DNA from: Clostridiales bacterium
GTDB taxonomy: Bacteria; Bacillota; Clostridia; Oscillospirales; Oscillospiraceae
Assembly (NCBI GenBank): GCA_018374635.1
Contig: JAHAEW010000036.1
Location: 1 to 32,661, forward strand
Reading direction: 5' to 3'
Length of the DNA: 32,661 nucleotides
The notes below the pieces were generated by a model. The model did not search any database, was not told the DNA's origin, and was given only the letters and a program-made list of their open reading frames with translations. Of this stretch, positions 22,924 through 32,534 are shown piece by piece. A program made the position numbers and the translations under genes. Position 1 is the first letter of the stretch; each line of letters begins with the position of its first letter.

Positions 22924-24294
22924 TTAATATCCGTTGACCACGGCGTCCAGCACCTTGGAGGCCACCGCTCCGGCCGTATCGGAACCGCTGCTTCCCTCTT
23001 CCACCAGGACCACGAAGGCATAGGGGGCGTCCTCGTTGCGGAGAAAGCCCGCAAACCAGGTGTTTGGGGCCTTGCCGCCGCCTACCTCGCCCGTGCCCGA
23101 CTTGGCGCAGAGGTCCATGTTGGGGAAACGGCTGCTGCCATAGGTCTGGGCCACATTGTTGGCCATCATGTCCGCCAGGCGGCCGGCGGTGTCCCCATCC
23201 ACCAGAGAGGCGGTCTGCTTTTTCAGGTAGAGGGATACGGGGGTCCCCAGCGGTGTCTCGGTCTTTCGGATGAGCTGGGGGACGGCGGCCTTCCCTCCGT
23301 TTGCCACCGCTCCCATCCACACCATCATGGCGCAGGGGTTGACCAGATCGTTATACTGTCCCACACCGGCCCAGCCCAGCTGGCTGGGAGTGCTCCCCAC
23401 GTCAAAGCGGCCCGCCGCTGTGGGGATCCCGTTCACCTTGTACTGGCTGGTCAGCCCCGCCCGGGTCACATAGCGCTGCATGGTCTCCGCGCCCAGCTCG
23501 GCGGCCAGCTGGCCGAACACCCCGTTGCAGGAATTGGCAAAGGCCCCGTAGATGTCCATCTCCCCGTGCGCCCGGGGGCAGGTGACGGCCTCTCCCCCCA
23601 CCTGGGTGGAGCCCGTGCAGGTAAAGGTCCGGCGGAACAGATCGGGAATCTCCTCGATGGCCGCCGTCAGGGTCACCGTCTTGAAAATGGAGCCGGGCGT
23701 AAAGGTCCCCGAGAGAAAGCGGTTGAGGTAGACCCCGTCATACCGCTCGTCCCCCGCCTCAATGGCTGGTGGATCGGCCGGGTCAAAGCTAGGGGAGGAG
23801 ACCATGCATACGACCTCTCCGGTCTTGTAGTTGTAGACGCCCACGGCTCCCTTTTTGCCGCCCAGGGCCTGGTAGGCAATGTAGTTGTAGCGGGCGTCCA
23901 GGGTGAGATAGAGGTCGTTCCCCTCTCCCAGCGGGCTGTACGCGCCGGTGAGCAGATTGTAGCCCGAGAGCTTATCCGCAAAGGCCACCAGCGCGCCGGT
24001 GCCGATGTTGCCCGACTGATCGCCCACCGCATGGAGGGTGGCCTCCCGCACGGCGGCATTGTCGTAATAGCGGCGGTTCCCCGCCTCGTCCACCCAGGAG
24101 AGCACGTCGCCGTCCCGGTCCAGGACCCGCCCCACCGCCAGCTGCCCCTGGCTGTTATAGAGATGGCGGTTGGCGGCAAAGCCCGCCCAGCGCCCGCCGC
24201 TGAGCACAAAGCGCACGCAGAACAGGCCCAGGCCCAGCAGCATGGCCAGCGCCAGCAGAAGGCAGACCAGCGCCCGTTTCTCAATCTTCTTCAT
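22924..24294 (-). CDS. Class B penicillin-binding protein (peptidoglycan transpeptidase, PbpA-like)
   Basis: A membrane-anchored D,D-transpeptidase that cross-links peptidoglycan. The real start is the ATG at 24294 (MKKIEKR), behind GAGGGGGCGG and inside the end of the upstream gene; the frame is open further upstream but non-coding there. The 456-residue protein has one N-terminal membrane helix (about 8-30) and a short pedestal. The transpeptidase domain has SIFK (S202-K205), SCN (S255-N257) and KSGT (K398-T401), all intact. It is short, like actinobacterial PbpA, and lacks PASTA domains. It overlaps the FHA-RodA gene by 14 nt, so the two should work as a polymerase-cross-linker pair. Confidence 0.94.
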   Translation of the reverse strand: MKKIEKRALVCLLLALAMLLGLGLFCVRFVLSGGRWAGFAANRHLYNSQGQLAVGRVLDRDGDVLSWVDEAGNRRYYDNAAVREATLHAVGDQSGNIGTGALVAFADKLSGYNLLTGAYSPLGEGNDLYLTLDARYNYIAYQALGGKKGAVGVYNYKTGEVVCMVSSPSFDPADPPAIEAGDERYDGVYLNRFLSGTFTPGSIFKTVTLTAAIEEIPDLFRRTFTCTGSTQVGGEAVTCPRAHGEMDIYGAFANSCNGVFGQLAAELGAETMQRYVTRAGLTSQYKVNGIPTAAGRFDVGSTPSQLGWAGVGQYNDLVNPCAMMVWMGAVANGGKAAVPQLIRKTETPLGTPVSLYLKKQTASLVDGDTAGRLADMMANNVAQTYGSSRFPNMDLCAKSGTGEVGGGKAPNTWFAGFLRNEDAPYAFVVLVEEGSSGSDTAGAVASKVLDAVVNGY

Positions 24295-26170
24295 CGTCCG
24301 CCCCCTCTCCGTACCCGCCGTATCCGGGCCCAAAGTCAAAATCAAAGTCCACCAGATCCTCGTCCTCTCCGGCGGGGAGCACCGCGCTCCGGTTCCGCGG
24401 GGCGCGGCGGGCCAGGTGCTCCTGCCGCGCCCCGCCCTTTCCCCGCCCCGGCAGGCGGATGGCAAAGCTGGCGTTCTGCCGGGTGTCCGTGGCCTTCAGA
24501 AAGGCCAGCAGCCCCCAGGACGAGAGCATGGAGGAGCCGCCGTTGGACACAAACGGGAAGGTCACGCCGGTCAGCGGCAGGATATCCACCGCGCCCAGCA
24601 CGTTCAGCGCCGTCTGGAACACCATCATGGAGGTGGCCGCACAGGCCGCAATGATGTAAAAGCTGGACCGCCCCGCCCGGCAGGCCCGCACTGCAAAGAC
24701 CGCCAGGGTCAAAATGCAGCATACCGCCAGGACGGCGATGATGAGGCCCCACTCCTCACAGAGCATGCCGAACACCAGGTCGGTGTCGGCGGCCGGGACC
24801 CGGTAGAGCCACCCCCGCCCGGGCCCCACGCCCACCAGGCCGCCGGAGGCGGCCGCCGACATGGTGCGGGTCTGCTGGAAGCCTCCGTCCGAGGCATACT
24901 GCCAAGCGTGCCCCCAGGTGGCAAAGCGCCGCAGGATGTAGGGCTTGAGGGAGAGCAGCATGAACCCGCCGAACACGGCCGCGCCGCAGATGAGGGCCAG
25001 GGTGGCCCAGTCCCCCGAGCGGAGATAGGCGATCACCAGAAAGGTGATGAAAAAGATGGCCGCGGTGCCGAAATCGCTCATCAGCGCCAGGCAGCCCATA
25101 CAGGCTCCCGTCAGGACGATGAACAGTCCCAGGTTCCGCTTGCGGAAGAGCCGCTCCAGCGTGGCGGCCCCGGCAAAGATGTAGCAGATCTTGGCCACCT
25201 CCGAGGGCTGGAAGGAGATGCCGCCGATGCTGATCCAGTTGGCCGCGCCGTATTTCACCTGCCCCGCCACCAGGGACAGCCCCAGCAGGCAGATGGCCCC
25301 CACCGCCATGATCCAGCGGATCTTCTTCACCCGCTCCAGGTCCCGGAGAAAGATCCCCAGCACCAGGAAGAGGACCAGCCCCAGCAGCATGGCGGCCAGC
25401 TGCTTGAAGAGCGCGTGGGGCGCGGAGGAGGCGGTCACCGACAGCGATAATGTACACAGGAAAAAGGCGATGAGCTCCATCTCAAAGCCCACCCTCCGCA
25501 GCGCCCGCAGGGTGAGGAAGTAGATCCACATCAGGGCCGTCAGCGTAAAGAAGGCCAGGGGCAGTGAGACCTGGGCCTCCTCCCCCGCCGCCGCCACCAG
25601 CTGGAGGGCGGCCAGGACCTGAAAGACCGTCAGGAGCACCAGCGGCCCCCAGGGCGAGGAGGGCTTTTCCACCCTCCGGCGGCGCCGGCGCCGCTCCTCC
25701 TGCTCCTCCTGGGAGACCGGCAGCAGCACGGTCTCCACCCCGCCCAGGCTGAGCACGTCCCCAAAGGCCACCGGCGCGCTGCCCTGGACCGGCTTTCCAT
25801 TGACCCGCACCCCGCCCTTGGAGTCCAGGTCGTGTACGGTCCAGACGTCGTCCTCGGCCCGGATGAGCGCCGCGTGCTGGCGGGAGACCACCGGGTAGTT
25901 GAGCACCACGTCCGAGGACTTTCCCCGTCCCAGAATGTTCTCCCAGTGGGTCAGGGGCTCCTCCGCCCCGTTGGGCAGGGTCAGGTAGGCCCACACCTCC
26001 GGCAGGTGGGGGACCTTCAAGAGCGAGCGGATGGCCCCGGCCAGGATCCCCAGCGCCAGCACCGGGAACACAAAGCGGACCACCGAAGTGAACCAGGCCG
26101 CCAGCGCGGGGTAGCGGGCCGGCAGCGTCAAAAACGCATGGATCAGATCCTGCGGCTGAGATAAAAGCAA
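24281..26170 (-). CDS. FHA domain-RodA/FtsW fusion (SEDS peptidoglycan glycosyltransferase)
   Basis: SEDS proteins polymerise lipid II into glycan strands. The start is TTG at 26170, 8 nt behind AAGGAGG; a TTG at 26200 lies ahead of that site. In the 629 residues: a membrane helix (about 28-50), an FHA phosphothreonine-binding domain (about 60-150; GRGKSSDVVL, VSRQHA, VHDLDSKGGVRVNG), and an Arg-rich linker (160-166). The SEDS core (about 175-560) follows with NWISIGGISFQPSE, SDFGTA and FVSNGGSS, then an acidic, Gly/Asp-rich tail. The FHA domain suggests control by a Ser/Thr kinase, as in the separate FHA-rodA-pbpA-pknB clusters of actinobacteria. No kinase is in the window. Confidence 0.94.
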   Translation of the reverse strand: MLLSQPQDLIHAFLTLPARYPALAAWFTSVVRFVFPVLALGILAGAIRSLLKVPHLPEVWAYLTLPNGAEEPLTHWENILGRGKSSDVVLNYPVVSRQHAALIRAEDDVWTVHDLDSKGGVRVNGKPVQGSAPVAFGDVLSLGGVETVLLPVSQEEQEERRRRRRRVEKPSSPWGPLVLLTVFQVLAALQLVAAAGEEAQVSLPLAFFTLTALMWIYFLTLRALRRVGFEMELIAFFLCTLSLSVTASSAPHALFKQLAAMLLGLVLFLVLGIFLRDLERVKKIRWIMAVGAICLLGLSLVAGQVKYGAANWISIGGISFQPSEVAKICYIFAGAATLERLFRKRNLGLFIVLTGACMGCLALMSDFGTAAIFFITFLVIAYLRSGDWATLALICGAAVFGGFMLLSLKPYILRRFATWGHAWQYASDGGFQQTRTMSAAASGGLVGVGPGRGWLYRVPAADTDLVFGMLCEEWGLIIAVLAVCCILTLAVFAVRACRAGRSSFYIIAACAATSMMVFQTALNVLGAVDILPLTGVTFPFVSNGGSSMLSSWGLLAFLKATDTRQNASFAIRLPGRGKGGARQEHLARRAPRNRSAVLPAGEDEDLVDFDFDFGPGYGGYGEGADDEED

Positions 26171-26214
26171 TGCGACATCCTCCTTTTCAACGGAATCCAA
26201 AGGGATTGTCTCCT

Positions 26215-26242
26215 ATTATACCACAACTTTTTTCTCGCGCAA
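26215..26242 (-). promoter_or_regulatory. Extended -10 promoter for the FHA-RodA/PBP operon
   Basis: Minus strand TTGCGC (26237-26242), 16-bp spacer and TATAAT (26215-26220), preceded by TGG (extended -10 form TGnTATAAT). The leader is about 40 nt. Confidence 0.78.
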
Positions 26243-26318
26243 ATCGCGCCTTCCCGCCCTCTCTTCCGGGCGGCGGACGGCGCCTTCCGATTTCTCCGGG
26301 GGAATTTCAAAAAAACGG

Positions 26319-26346
26319 TTGACTTTTCTTGGATTTGTATTATACT
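26319..26346 (+). promoter_or_regulatory. Promoter for the glycine cleavage operon
   Basis: TTGACT (26319-26324), 16-bp spacer, TATACT (26341-26346), upstream of the glycine riboswitch. The -10 box runs into the palindrome at 26343-26354. Confidence 0.8.
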
Positions 26347-26354
26347 TATAAGTA
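26343..26354. promoter_or_regulatory. 12-bp palindrome on the gcv promoter -10 region
   Basis: TACTTATAAGTA is perfectly symmetric and overlaps the -10 box and predicted start site. It could be an operator giving a second layer of control over the riboswitch operon. AT-rich promoter DNA makes chance symmetry possible. Confidence 0.35.
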
Positions 26355-26419
26355 CAAAATAAAACTCAATAGTTTAAACTGCTTATATCGAAAAATTCTA
26401 TATTGTTCGAATGACATGA

Positions 26420-26600
26420 CCGAGAGAGTGCGAGGACAGTCGCCGCCGAAGGGGAAGCAGAAAATCTCTCAGGCAAATGGATCGGCCATTGACGAGACTC
26501 TGGAAAGCGCGGAAATTTTTTCCTCGCACCGAAGATGCAACCTCATCTGTGTGAGGGAAACTTTCAGGTTAGGACAGAGCGTATAGCATTTGCTATGCGC
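26420..26600 (+). ncRNA. Tandem glycine riboswitch controlling the gcv operon
   Basis: Two glycine aptamers in series. Aptamer 1 (about 26420-26485): P1 CCGA/TCGG, P2 GAGAG (26424-26428) with CTCTC (26466-26470), then the conserved CTCTCAGGCAAATGGA. Aptamer 2 (about 26498-26579): P1 CTCTG (26498-26502) with CAGAG (26575-26579), P2 GAAAG (26503-26507) with CTTTC (26561-26565), and the CACCGAAG, CTTTCAGGT and GGACAGAG consensus parts. AATG (26410-26413) can pair with CATT (26487-26490), consistent with the known leader-linker kink-turn. The terminator at 26576-26606 uses bases of aptamer 2 P1, so glycine binding should turn the operon on, as in Bacillus gcvT. Confidence 0.95.
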
Positions 26601-26606
26601 TTTTTT
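26576..26606 (+). terminator. Riboswitch-controlled terminator
   Basis: A 9-bp stem with one G-T pair (26579-26587 with 26592-26600) and a TTTTTT tail. It can extend by pairing 26576-26578 with the first Ts, which would open P1 of aptamer 2. This is the expression platform. Confidence 0.9.
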
Positions 26607-26676
26607 CATACCATTCAGTAACCGTCAGTATAATTTCTAATTTTTTCAGTTCACATCATCACAGGAGGTCATGATC

Positions 26677-27756
<1,080 letters not shown>

Positions 27757-27827
27757 ATCTCTTCCCTTTTGAAACGAAACTACGTACATAAAAAATCAAA
27801 AATCATATCGATAAAGGAGAAATTATT

Positions 27828-28208
27828 ATGAACTTTCCTGCTGATCTGAAGTACGCCAAGTCTCACGAGTGGGTTCGCCAGGAGGGCGACACCTATGTCA
27901 TCGGCCTGACCGACTTTGCCCAGGACGAGCTGGGCGACATCGTCTTTGTCAACCTGCCCCAGGAGGGCGACGCCGTCTCCGCCGGCGAGGCCTTCTCCGA
28001 CGTGGAGTCCGTCAAGGCGGTCTCCGACGTCCTCTCCCCCGTCTCCGGCACCGTCGTGGCCGTCAACGAGGAGCTGATGGATGATCCCGCCAAGGTCAAC
28101 AGCGATCCCTACGGCGCCTGGTTCATCAAGGTCGAGAATGTCAGTGAAGTGGAGGAGCTGCTGGACGCCGCCGCCTACGAGGCCCACTGCGACGCGGAAA
28201 AGGAGTAA
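27828..28208 (+). CDS. gcvH: Glycine cleavage system H protein (lipoyl carrier)
   Basis: The swinging-arm carrier that shuttles the aminomethyl group between the P, T and L proteins. The 126-residue protein has the lipoyl attachment lysine K63 in DVESVKAVSDV, and the N-terminal YAKSHEWVR that marks the family. AAAGGAG precedes the ATG. The 71-nt gap from gcvT is AT-rich with no hairpin or convincing promoter. No lipoate ligase is in the window, so the protein must be lipoylated by enzymes encoded elsewhere. Confidence 0.98.
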   Translation: MNFPADLKYAKSHEWVRQEGDTYVIGLTDFAQDELGDIVFVNLPQEGDAVSAGEAFSDVESVKAVSDVLSPVSGTVVAVNEELMDDPAKVNSDPYGAWFIKVENVSEVEELLDAAAYEAHCDAEKE

Positions 28209-28211
28209 TCT

Positions 28212-29528
28212 ATGTCGAGTTATCTGTGCTCTACCCCGGAAGAGCGGCAGGCCATGCTGGAGGTCCTGGGCATGAAGTCCATGGACGACCTCTACGTGGA
28301 TGTGCCGGAGGAGGTCATGATCAAGGGCCCCCTCAACCTGCCCGCCCCCAAGTCCGAGCTGGACATCCGCCGGACCATGGAGTCTCTGGCGGAACACAAC
28401 ACCCGCTTCCATACCATCCTGCGGGGCGCGGGCGCCGAGCGCCACTACATCCCCGCCGCCGTCTCCCGCATCGCCGGCAACGAGATCTTTGTCACCGCCT
28501 ACACCCCCTATCAGGCCGAGGTCAGCCAGGGCGTGCTCCAGTCCATCTTTGAGTTCCAGACCATGATGTGCGAGCTCACCGGCATGGATGTGTCCAACGC
28601 CTCCGTCTATGACGGCGGCACTGCCGCCGCCGAGGCCGTGGCCATGTGCAAGGAGCGCAGGCGCACCAAGGTCCTGGTCTCCGAGACCACCCATCCCGAC
28701 GCGCTGGCCGTCATCAAGACCTACTGCTACGGCTCCAACACCGAGGTGGTCACCGTGCCCGCCAAGGACGGCGTCACCGACCTGGCCGCCCTCAAGTCCC
28801 TGCTGGGCGAGGACTCCGCCTGCTTCTATGTGCAGCAGCCCAACTTCTTCGGCATGCTGGAGGACTGCGGCGCCCTGGGCGAGGCGGTCCACGCCGCCGG
28901 AGCCAAGTACATCATGGGGGTCAATCCCGCCACCCTGGGCGTGCTCAAAAGTCCCCGGGAGTACGGCGCCGACATCGCCGTGGGCGAGGCCCAGCCTCTG
29001 GGCATGCCGCTCTCCTGGGGCGGCCCCTACCTGGGCTTCATGACCTGTACCGCCGCCATGATGCGCAGGCTCCCCGGCCGGATCGTGGGCGAGACCACCG
29101 ACGACAAGGGCGAGCGCGCCTTCGTCCTCACCATGCAGGCCCGCGAGCAGCACATCCGCCGCGAGAAGGCCAGCTCCAACATCTGCTCCAACCAGGCGCT
29201 GTGCGCCCTGACCGCCTCGGTCTACCTGGCCGAGATGGGCCCCGCCGGTCTGGCCGAGGTGGGCAGCCAGTGCTATGCCAAGGCCCACTACCTGGCCTCC
29301 GAGCTGTGCAAGATCGAGGGCGTGGAGCTGGTGTTCCCCGGCGAGTTCTTCCATGAATTTGTCACCACCCTGCCCGATACCTACCGGGTCCTCTGTGCGC
29401 TGGAGAAGAAGGGCATCCTGGGCGGCCTGCGCCTGCGGGAGGGCGTGCTGTGGTGCGTCACCGAGTACTGCACCAAGGCGGACCTGGACGAGGCTGTGGC
29501 CGTCATCAAGGAGGCGTACGGAAAATGA
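28212..29528 (+). CDS. gcvPA: Glycine dehydrogenase (decarboxylating) subunit 1
   Basis: The N-terminal half of the split P protein, which decarboxylates glycine using PLP. The 438-residue protein starts YLCSTPEERQAML, as is typical, and has the family segments FLGAG-like region replaced here by LRGAGAERHYIPAAV, YTPYQAEVSQG and SVYDGGTAAAEA. This half lacks the PLP lysine, which lies in GcvPB. AAAGGAG ends 7 nt before the ATG, inside the gcvH end, and the stop overlaps gcvPB as ATGA. The two-subunit form is usual in Firmicutes. Confidence 0.97.
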   Translation: MSSYLCSTPEERQAMLEVLGMKSMDDLYVDVPEEVMIKGPLNLPAPKSELDIRRTMESLAEHNTRFHTILRGAGAERHYIPAAVSRIAGNEIFVTAYTPYQAEVSQGVLQSIFEFQTMMCELTGMDVSNASVYDGGTAAAEAVAMCKERRRTKVLVSETTHPDALAVIKTYCYGSNTEVVTVPAKDGVTDLAALKSLLGEDSACFYVQQPNFFGMLEDCGALGEAVHAAGAKYIMGVNPATLGVLKSPREYGADIAVGEAQPLGMPLSWGGPYLGFMTCTAAMMRRLPGRIVGETTDDKGERAFVLTMQAREQHIRREKASSNICSNQALCALTASVYLAEMGPAGLAEVGSQCYAKAHYLASELCKIEGVELVFPGEFFHEFVTTLPDTYRVLCALEKKGILGGLRLREGVLWCVTEYCTKADLDEAVAVIKEAYGK

Positions 29529-30973
29529 AACTGATTTTTGAATTGAGCAGGCCCGGCCGCGGCAACAAGGTCCTCACCCCCTATCAGACCACGCTGAACC
29601 TCAACCCCACCGCGGAGGTCCCCGCCGTGGAGATCCCCGCCGCCTTCCGCCGGAGCACGCCCCCCCGTCTCCCCGAGGTGAGCGAGAACGACCTCTCCCG
29701 CCACTATAACGCCCTGGCCCGCCGCTCCTTCGGCGTGTGCGACGGATTCTACCCCCTGGGCTCCTGTACCATGAAGTACAATCCCAAGATCAACGAGGTC
29801 ATTGCCAATCTCTTCAAGTTCACGGACATCCATCCGCTCCAGCCCAAGCACACGGTCTCCGGCTGCCAGACGGTCTATGCCCTGGCGGAGAAGTACCTGT
29901 GCGGCATTACCGGCATGGACGCCATGACCTTCCAGCCCGCCGCCGGCGCCCACGGCGAGTTTACCGGCATTCTGCTCATCAAGGCCTACCACGACTCCCG
30001 CGGGGACTACGCCCGGAAGAAGGTCATCATCCCCGACTCGGCCCACGGCACCAACCCCGCCACGGCGGCCATGTGCGGCTATGAGGTGTGCACCATCCCC
30101 TCCACGCCGGACGGCATGGTGGACCTGGACGCCCTGCGCGCCGCCGCCGGCCCCGACACCGCGGCCCTGATGCTGACCAACCCCAACACCATCGGCAAGG
30201 TCGACAAGAACATCCTGGAGATCACCAGGATCGTCCACGACGCGGGCGGCCTGTGCTACTATGACGGCGCCAACCTGAACGCGGTGATGGGCGTGGCCCG
30301 CCCCGGCGACATGGGCTTTGACGTGTGCCACCTGAACCTGCACAAGACCTTCTCCACCCCCCACGGCGGCGGCGGACCCGGCTCCGGCGCGGTGGGCTGC
30401 AAGAACATCCTCAAGCCCTTCCTGCCAGGCTCGGCCATCGGCGGAGGCGGCGGCGAGCAGTCCGTGGGCCAGGTCAAGATGTTCTTCGGCAACTTCCTGG
30501 TGGTCCTGCGCGCCCTGGCCTATCTGATGACCCTGGGCAACTCCGGCGTGCGGGAGGCCGCCCAGACCGCGGTGCTCAACGCCAACTACATGAGGGCCAA
30601 GATGGAAGAGGCCGGCTATGTCTGCGCCTATCCCGGCATCTGCATGCACGAGTTTGTGCTGGACCTGTCCCAGCTCAAGAAGGAGACCGGCGTCTCCGCG
30701 CTGGACGTGGCCAAGAGCATGCTGGACCACGGCATCCATCCCCCCACGATGTACTTCCCCCTCATCGTCCACGAAGCGCTCATGTTCGAGCCCACCGAGA
30801 CCGAGTCCCGGGAGACCATCGACGAGGCCTGCGCCGTCCTGGCGGAGATCCTCAAGACGGCCAGGGAGAATCCCGAGGTCTGCCACACCGCGCCCCACCA
30901 CACGGTCATCGGCCGGCCCGACGAGACCAAGGCGGCCCGCCATCCCGTGGTGCGCTACGACTTCAATTCCTGA
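29525..30973 (+). CDS. gcvPB: Glycine dehydrogenase (decarboxylating) subunit 2
   Basis: The catalytic half of the split P protein. The true start is the ATG at 29525, overlapping the gcvPA stop as ATGA; the frame is open further upstream inside gcvPA but that part is not coding. The 482-residue protein contains YPLGSCTMKYNPK, PDSAHGTNPA and the PLP-binding lysine K274 in HLNLHKTFSTPHGGGGPG. All residues expected for cofactor binding seem to be present. It forms the P protein with GcvPA and ends the tightly packed part of the operon. Confidence 0.97.
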   Translation: MKLIFELSRPGRGNKVLTPYQTTLNLNPTAEVPAVEIPAAFRRSTPPRLPEVSENDLSRHYNALARRSFGVCDGFYPLGSCTMKYNPKINEVIANLFKFTDIHPLQPKHTVSGCQTVYALAEKYLCGITGMDAMTFQPAAGAHGEFTGILLIKAYHDSRGDYARKKVIIPDSAHGTNPATAAMCGYEVCTIPSTPDGMVDLDALRAAAGPDTAALMLTNPNTIGKVDKNILEITRIVHDAGGLCYYDGANLNAVMGVARPGDMGFDVCHLNLHKTFSTPHGGGGPGSGAVGCKNILKPFLPGSAIGGGGGEQSVGQVKMFFGNFLVVLRALAYLMTLGNSGVREAAQTAVLNANYMRAKMEEAGYVCAYPGICMHEFVLDLSQLKKETGVSALDVAKSMLDHGIHPPTMYFPLIVHEALMFEPTETESRETIDEACAVLAEILKTARENPEVCHTAPHHTVIGRPDETKAARHPVVRYDFNS

Positions 30974-30990
30974 TCTGACCGCATGGCGGC

Positions 30991-31015
30991 GTCCGCTTCC
31001 CGGCGGGCGCCGCTT
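30991..31015 (+). repeat. Copy 1 of a 25-bp imperfect direct repeat in the gcvPB-lpdA gap
   Basis: TCCGCTTCC followed by CGGCGGGCGCCGCTT; the last 15 bases are identical to 31092-31106. The copies flank two hairpins (31018-31041 and 31052-31066). Confidence 0.65.
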
Positions 31016-31017
31016 CT

Positions 31018-31041
31018 GCGTGTCGAACGGGTTCGACACGC
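31018..31041 (+). other. Perfect hairpin between gcvPB and lpdA
   Basis: GCGTGTCGAAC (31018-31028) pairs fully with 31031-31041 around GG; the physical loop is probably 4-6 nt. It is followed by TTCTCAAAA, which is not a U tract. It may be an mRNA processing or stability element instead of a terminator. Confidence 0.55.
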
Positions 31042-31080
31042 TTCTCAAAAACGGCAAGCGCTGCCGCAGAACATGCCGGA

Positions 31081-31106
31081 ATCCGCTCCATCGGCGGGCG
31101 CCGCTT
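31081..31106 (+). repeat. Copy 2 of the 25-bp imperfect direct repeat
   Basis: TCCGCTCCAT then CGGCGGGCGCCGCTT, followed by TTTA. The GGCG/CGCC core plus T run gives this copy a weak terminator look. It sits about 20 nt before the lpdA start region. Confidence 0.65.
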
Positions 31107-31133
31107 TTTATCGAATGACTGGAGGTATGACCC

Positions 31134-32516
31134 ATGCAATATGATCTGCTTGTTATCGGCGGTGGACCCGGCGGCTTTGCCGCCGCCGTCAAGGCCGCGC
31201 AGCTGGGAAAGAAAGTCGCCCTCTTTGAGGCGCGGGAGCCCGGCGGCACCTGTCTCAACCGGGGATGCATCCCCACCAAGGCCCTGATGCACACCTCCCA
31301 GCGCTATCAGGAGCTGAAGGAGGGCGTCCCCGGCATCGCCCTGGGCGGCGTACAGCCCGACTGGGCCGGGCTGGCCGCCCGGAAAAACGAGGTGGTCTCC
31401 ACCCTGCGGGACGGAATGGCCTCCCTCCTCAAGGCCAACAAGATCGATCGGATCGCTGAACACGCCGTCATCACCGGCCCCCAGACCGTCCGGGCCGGAG
31501 AGAGCACCTATGAGGGCGCGCACATCCTGATCGCCGCCGGTTCCATCCCCTCCCGTCCCCCCATCCCCGGGCTGGACCTGCGGGGCGTGGTGACCAGCGA
31601 CAAGCTGCTGGACGACATCGCCCCCCGGGAGTCCATGGTCATCATCGGCGGCGGCGTCATCGGTGTGGAGCTGGCCACCGTCTGGGCCGCCATGGGCGCC
31701 AAGGTGGTCATCGTAGAGGCGCTGGAGCGCATTCTGGCCAACCTGGACCGGGAGATCTCCCAGTCGGTCTCCATGCAGCTGAAAAAGCAGGGCGTGGAGA
31801 TCTATACCTCCGCCATGGTCTCCCGGCTGACCCGGGAGGACGGCCGTCTCACCGTTCACTTCACCCACAAGGAGGAGGAGAAGTCCGTCTCCGGCGCCAC
31901 GGTGCTGGCCGCCATGGGCCGCCGGGCCAACACCGACGGGCTCTTCGACGGCGTGGAGGTGGAGCTCAACCGGGGGATGCCGGTGGTCAATGACCGCTAT
32001 GAGACCTCCGTGCCCAGCATTCTGGCCATTGGCGACGCCATCGGCGGCATCCAGCTGGCCCACAAGGCCGAAGCCGAGGGAGTCCGCGCCGTGGAGCTCC
32101 TCTACGGCCATGGTCCGGAGCGCGTGGCCGCGCCCATCCCCTCCTGCGTCTATACCTCCCCGGAGATCGCCCAGACCGGCCTGACCGCCGACGAGTGCAA
32201 GGCCCAGGGCATCCCCACCCTGGTGGGCAAGTACGTGATGGGCGGCAACGGCCGCACCGTGATCGAGGGGGGCGGGCGCACCTTCATCAAGGTGGTCTTC
32301 CACGGGGAGAGCCACGTCCTGCTGGGGGCCCAGCTCCTCTGCCATCGGGCCACCGACCTTATCAGCGAGCTCAACACCGCCGTCACCCTGGGGCTGACCG
32401 CAGAGCAGATGCTCTCCCCCGTCCGGCCCCATCCCACCTTCGCCGAGGGAATCAGCGAGGCGGTGGAGGCCGCCTTCGGCCAGAGCCTCCACTCCGCGCC
32501 GGTGCGCAAGCGTTAA
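31134..32516 (+). CDS. lpdA: Dihydrolipoyl dehydrogenase (glycine cleavage L protein)
   Basis: A FAD enzyme that reoxidises the dihydrolipoyl arm of GcvH using NAD+. The 460-residue protein has the FAD-binding GGGPGG motif (9-14) and the redox-active disulfide GGTCLNRGCIPTK (C40, C45). It also has the NAD-binding IIGGGVIGVE and the FAD motif ILAIGDAIGG. The active-site His is in RPHPTFAE near the C-terminus, where the catalytic HPTxxE pattern is kept. GGAGGT precedes the ATG. No E2/E1 complex genes adjoin it, so its role here is most likely glycine cleavage. Confidence 0.96.
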   Translation: MQYDLLVIGGGPGGFAAAVKAAQLGKKVALFEAREPGGTCLNRGCIPTKALMHTSQRYQELKEGVPGIALGGVQPDWAGLAARKNEVVSTLRDGMASLLKANKIDRIAEHAVITGPQTVRAGESTYEGAHILIAAGSIPSRPPIPGLDLRGVVTSDKLLDDIAPRESMVIIGGGVIGVELATVWAAMGAKVVIVEALERILANLDREISQSVSMQLKKQGVEIYTSAMVSRLTREDGRLTVHFTHKEEEKSVSGATVLAAMGRRANTDGLFDGVEVELNRGMPVVNDRYETSVPSILAIGDAIGGIQLAHKAEAEGVRAVELLYGHGPERVAAPIPSCVYTSPEIAQTGLTADECKAQGIPTLVGKYVMGGNGRTVIEGGGRTFIKVVFHGESHVLLGAQLLCHRATDLISELNTAVTLGLTAEQMLSPVRPHPTFAEGISEAVEAAFGQSLHSAPVRKR

Positions 32517-32534
32517 TAACTGCGATAACCACAG

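Noticed and set aside
26611..26634. TATAAT at 26629-26634 as a second gcvT promoter
   Set aside because: No acceptable -35 box lies 16-18 bp upstream; the riboswitch promoter at 26319-26346 explains the operon.
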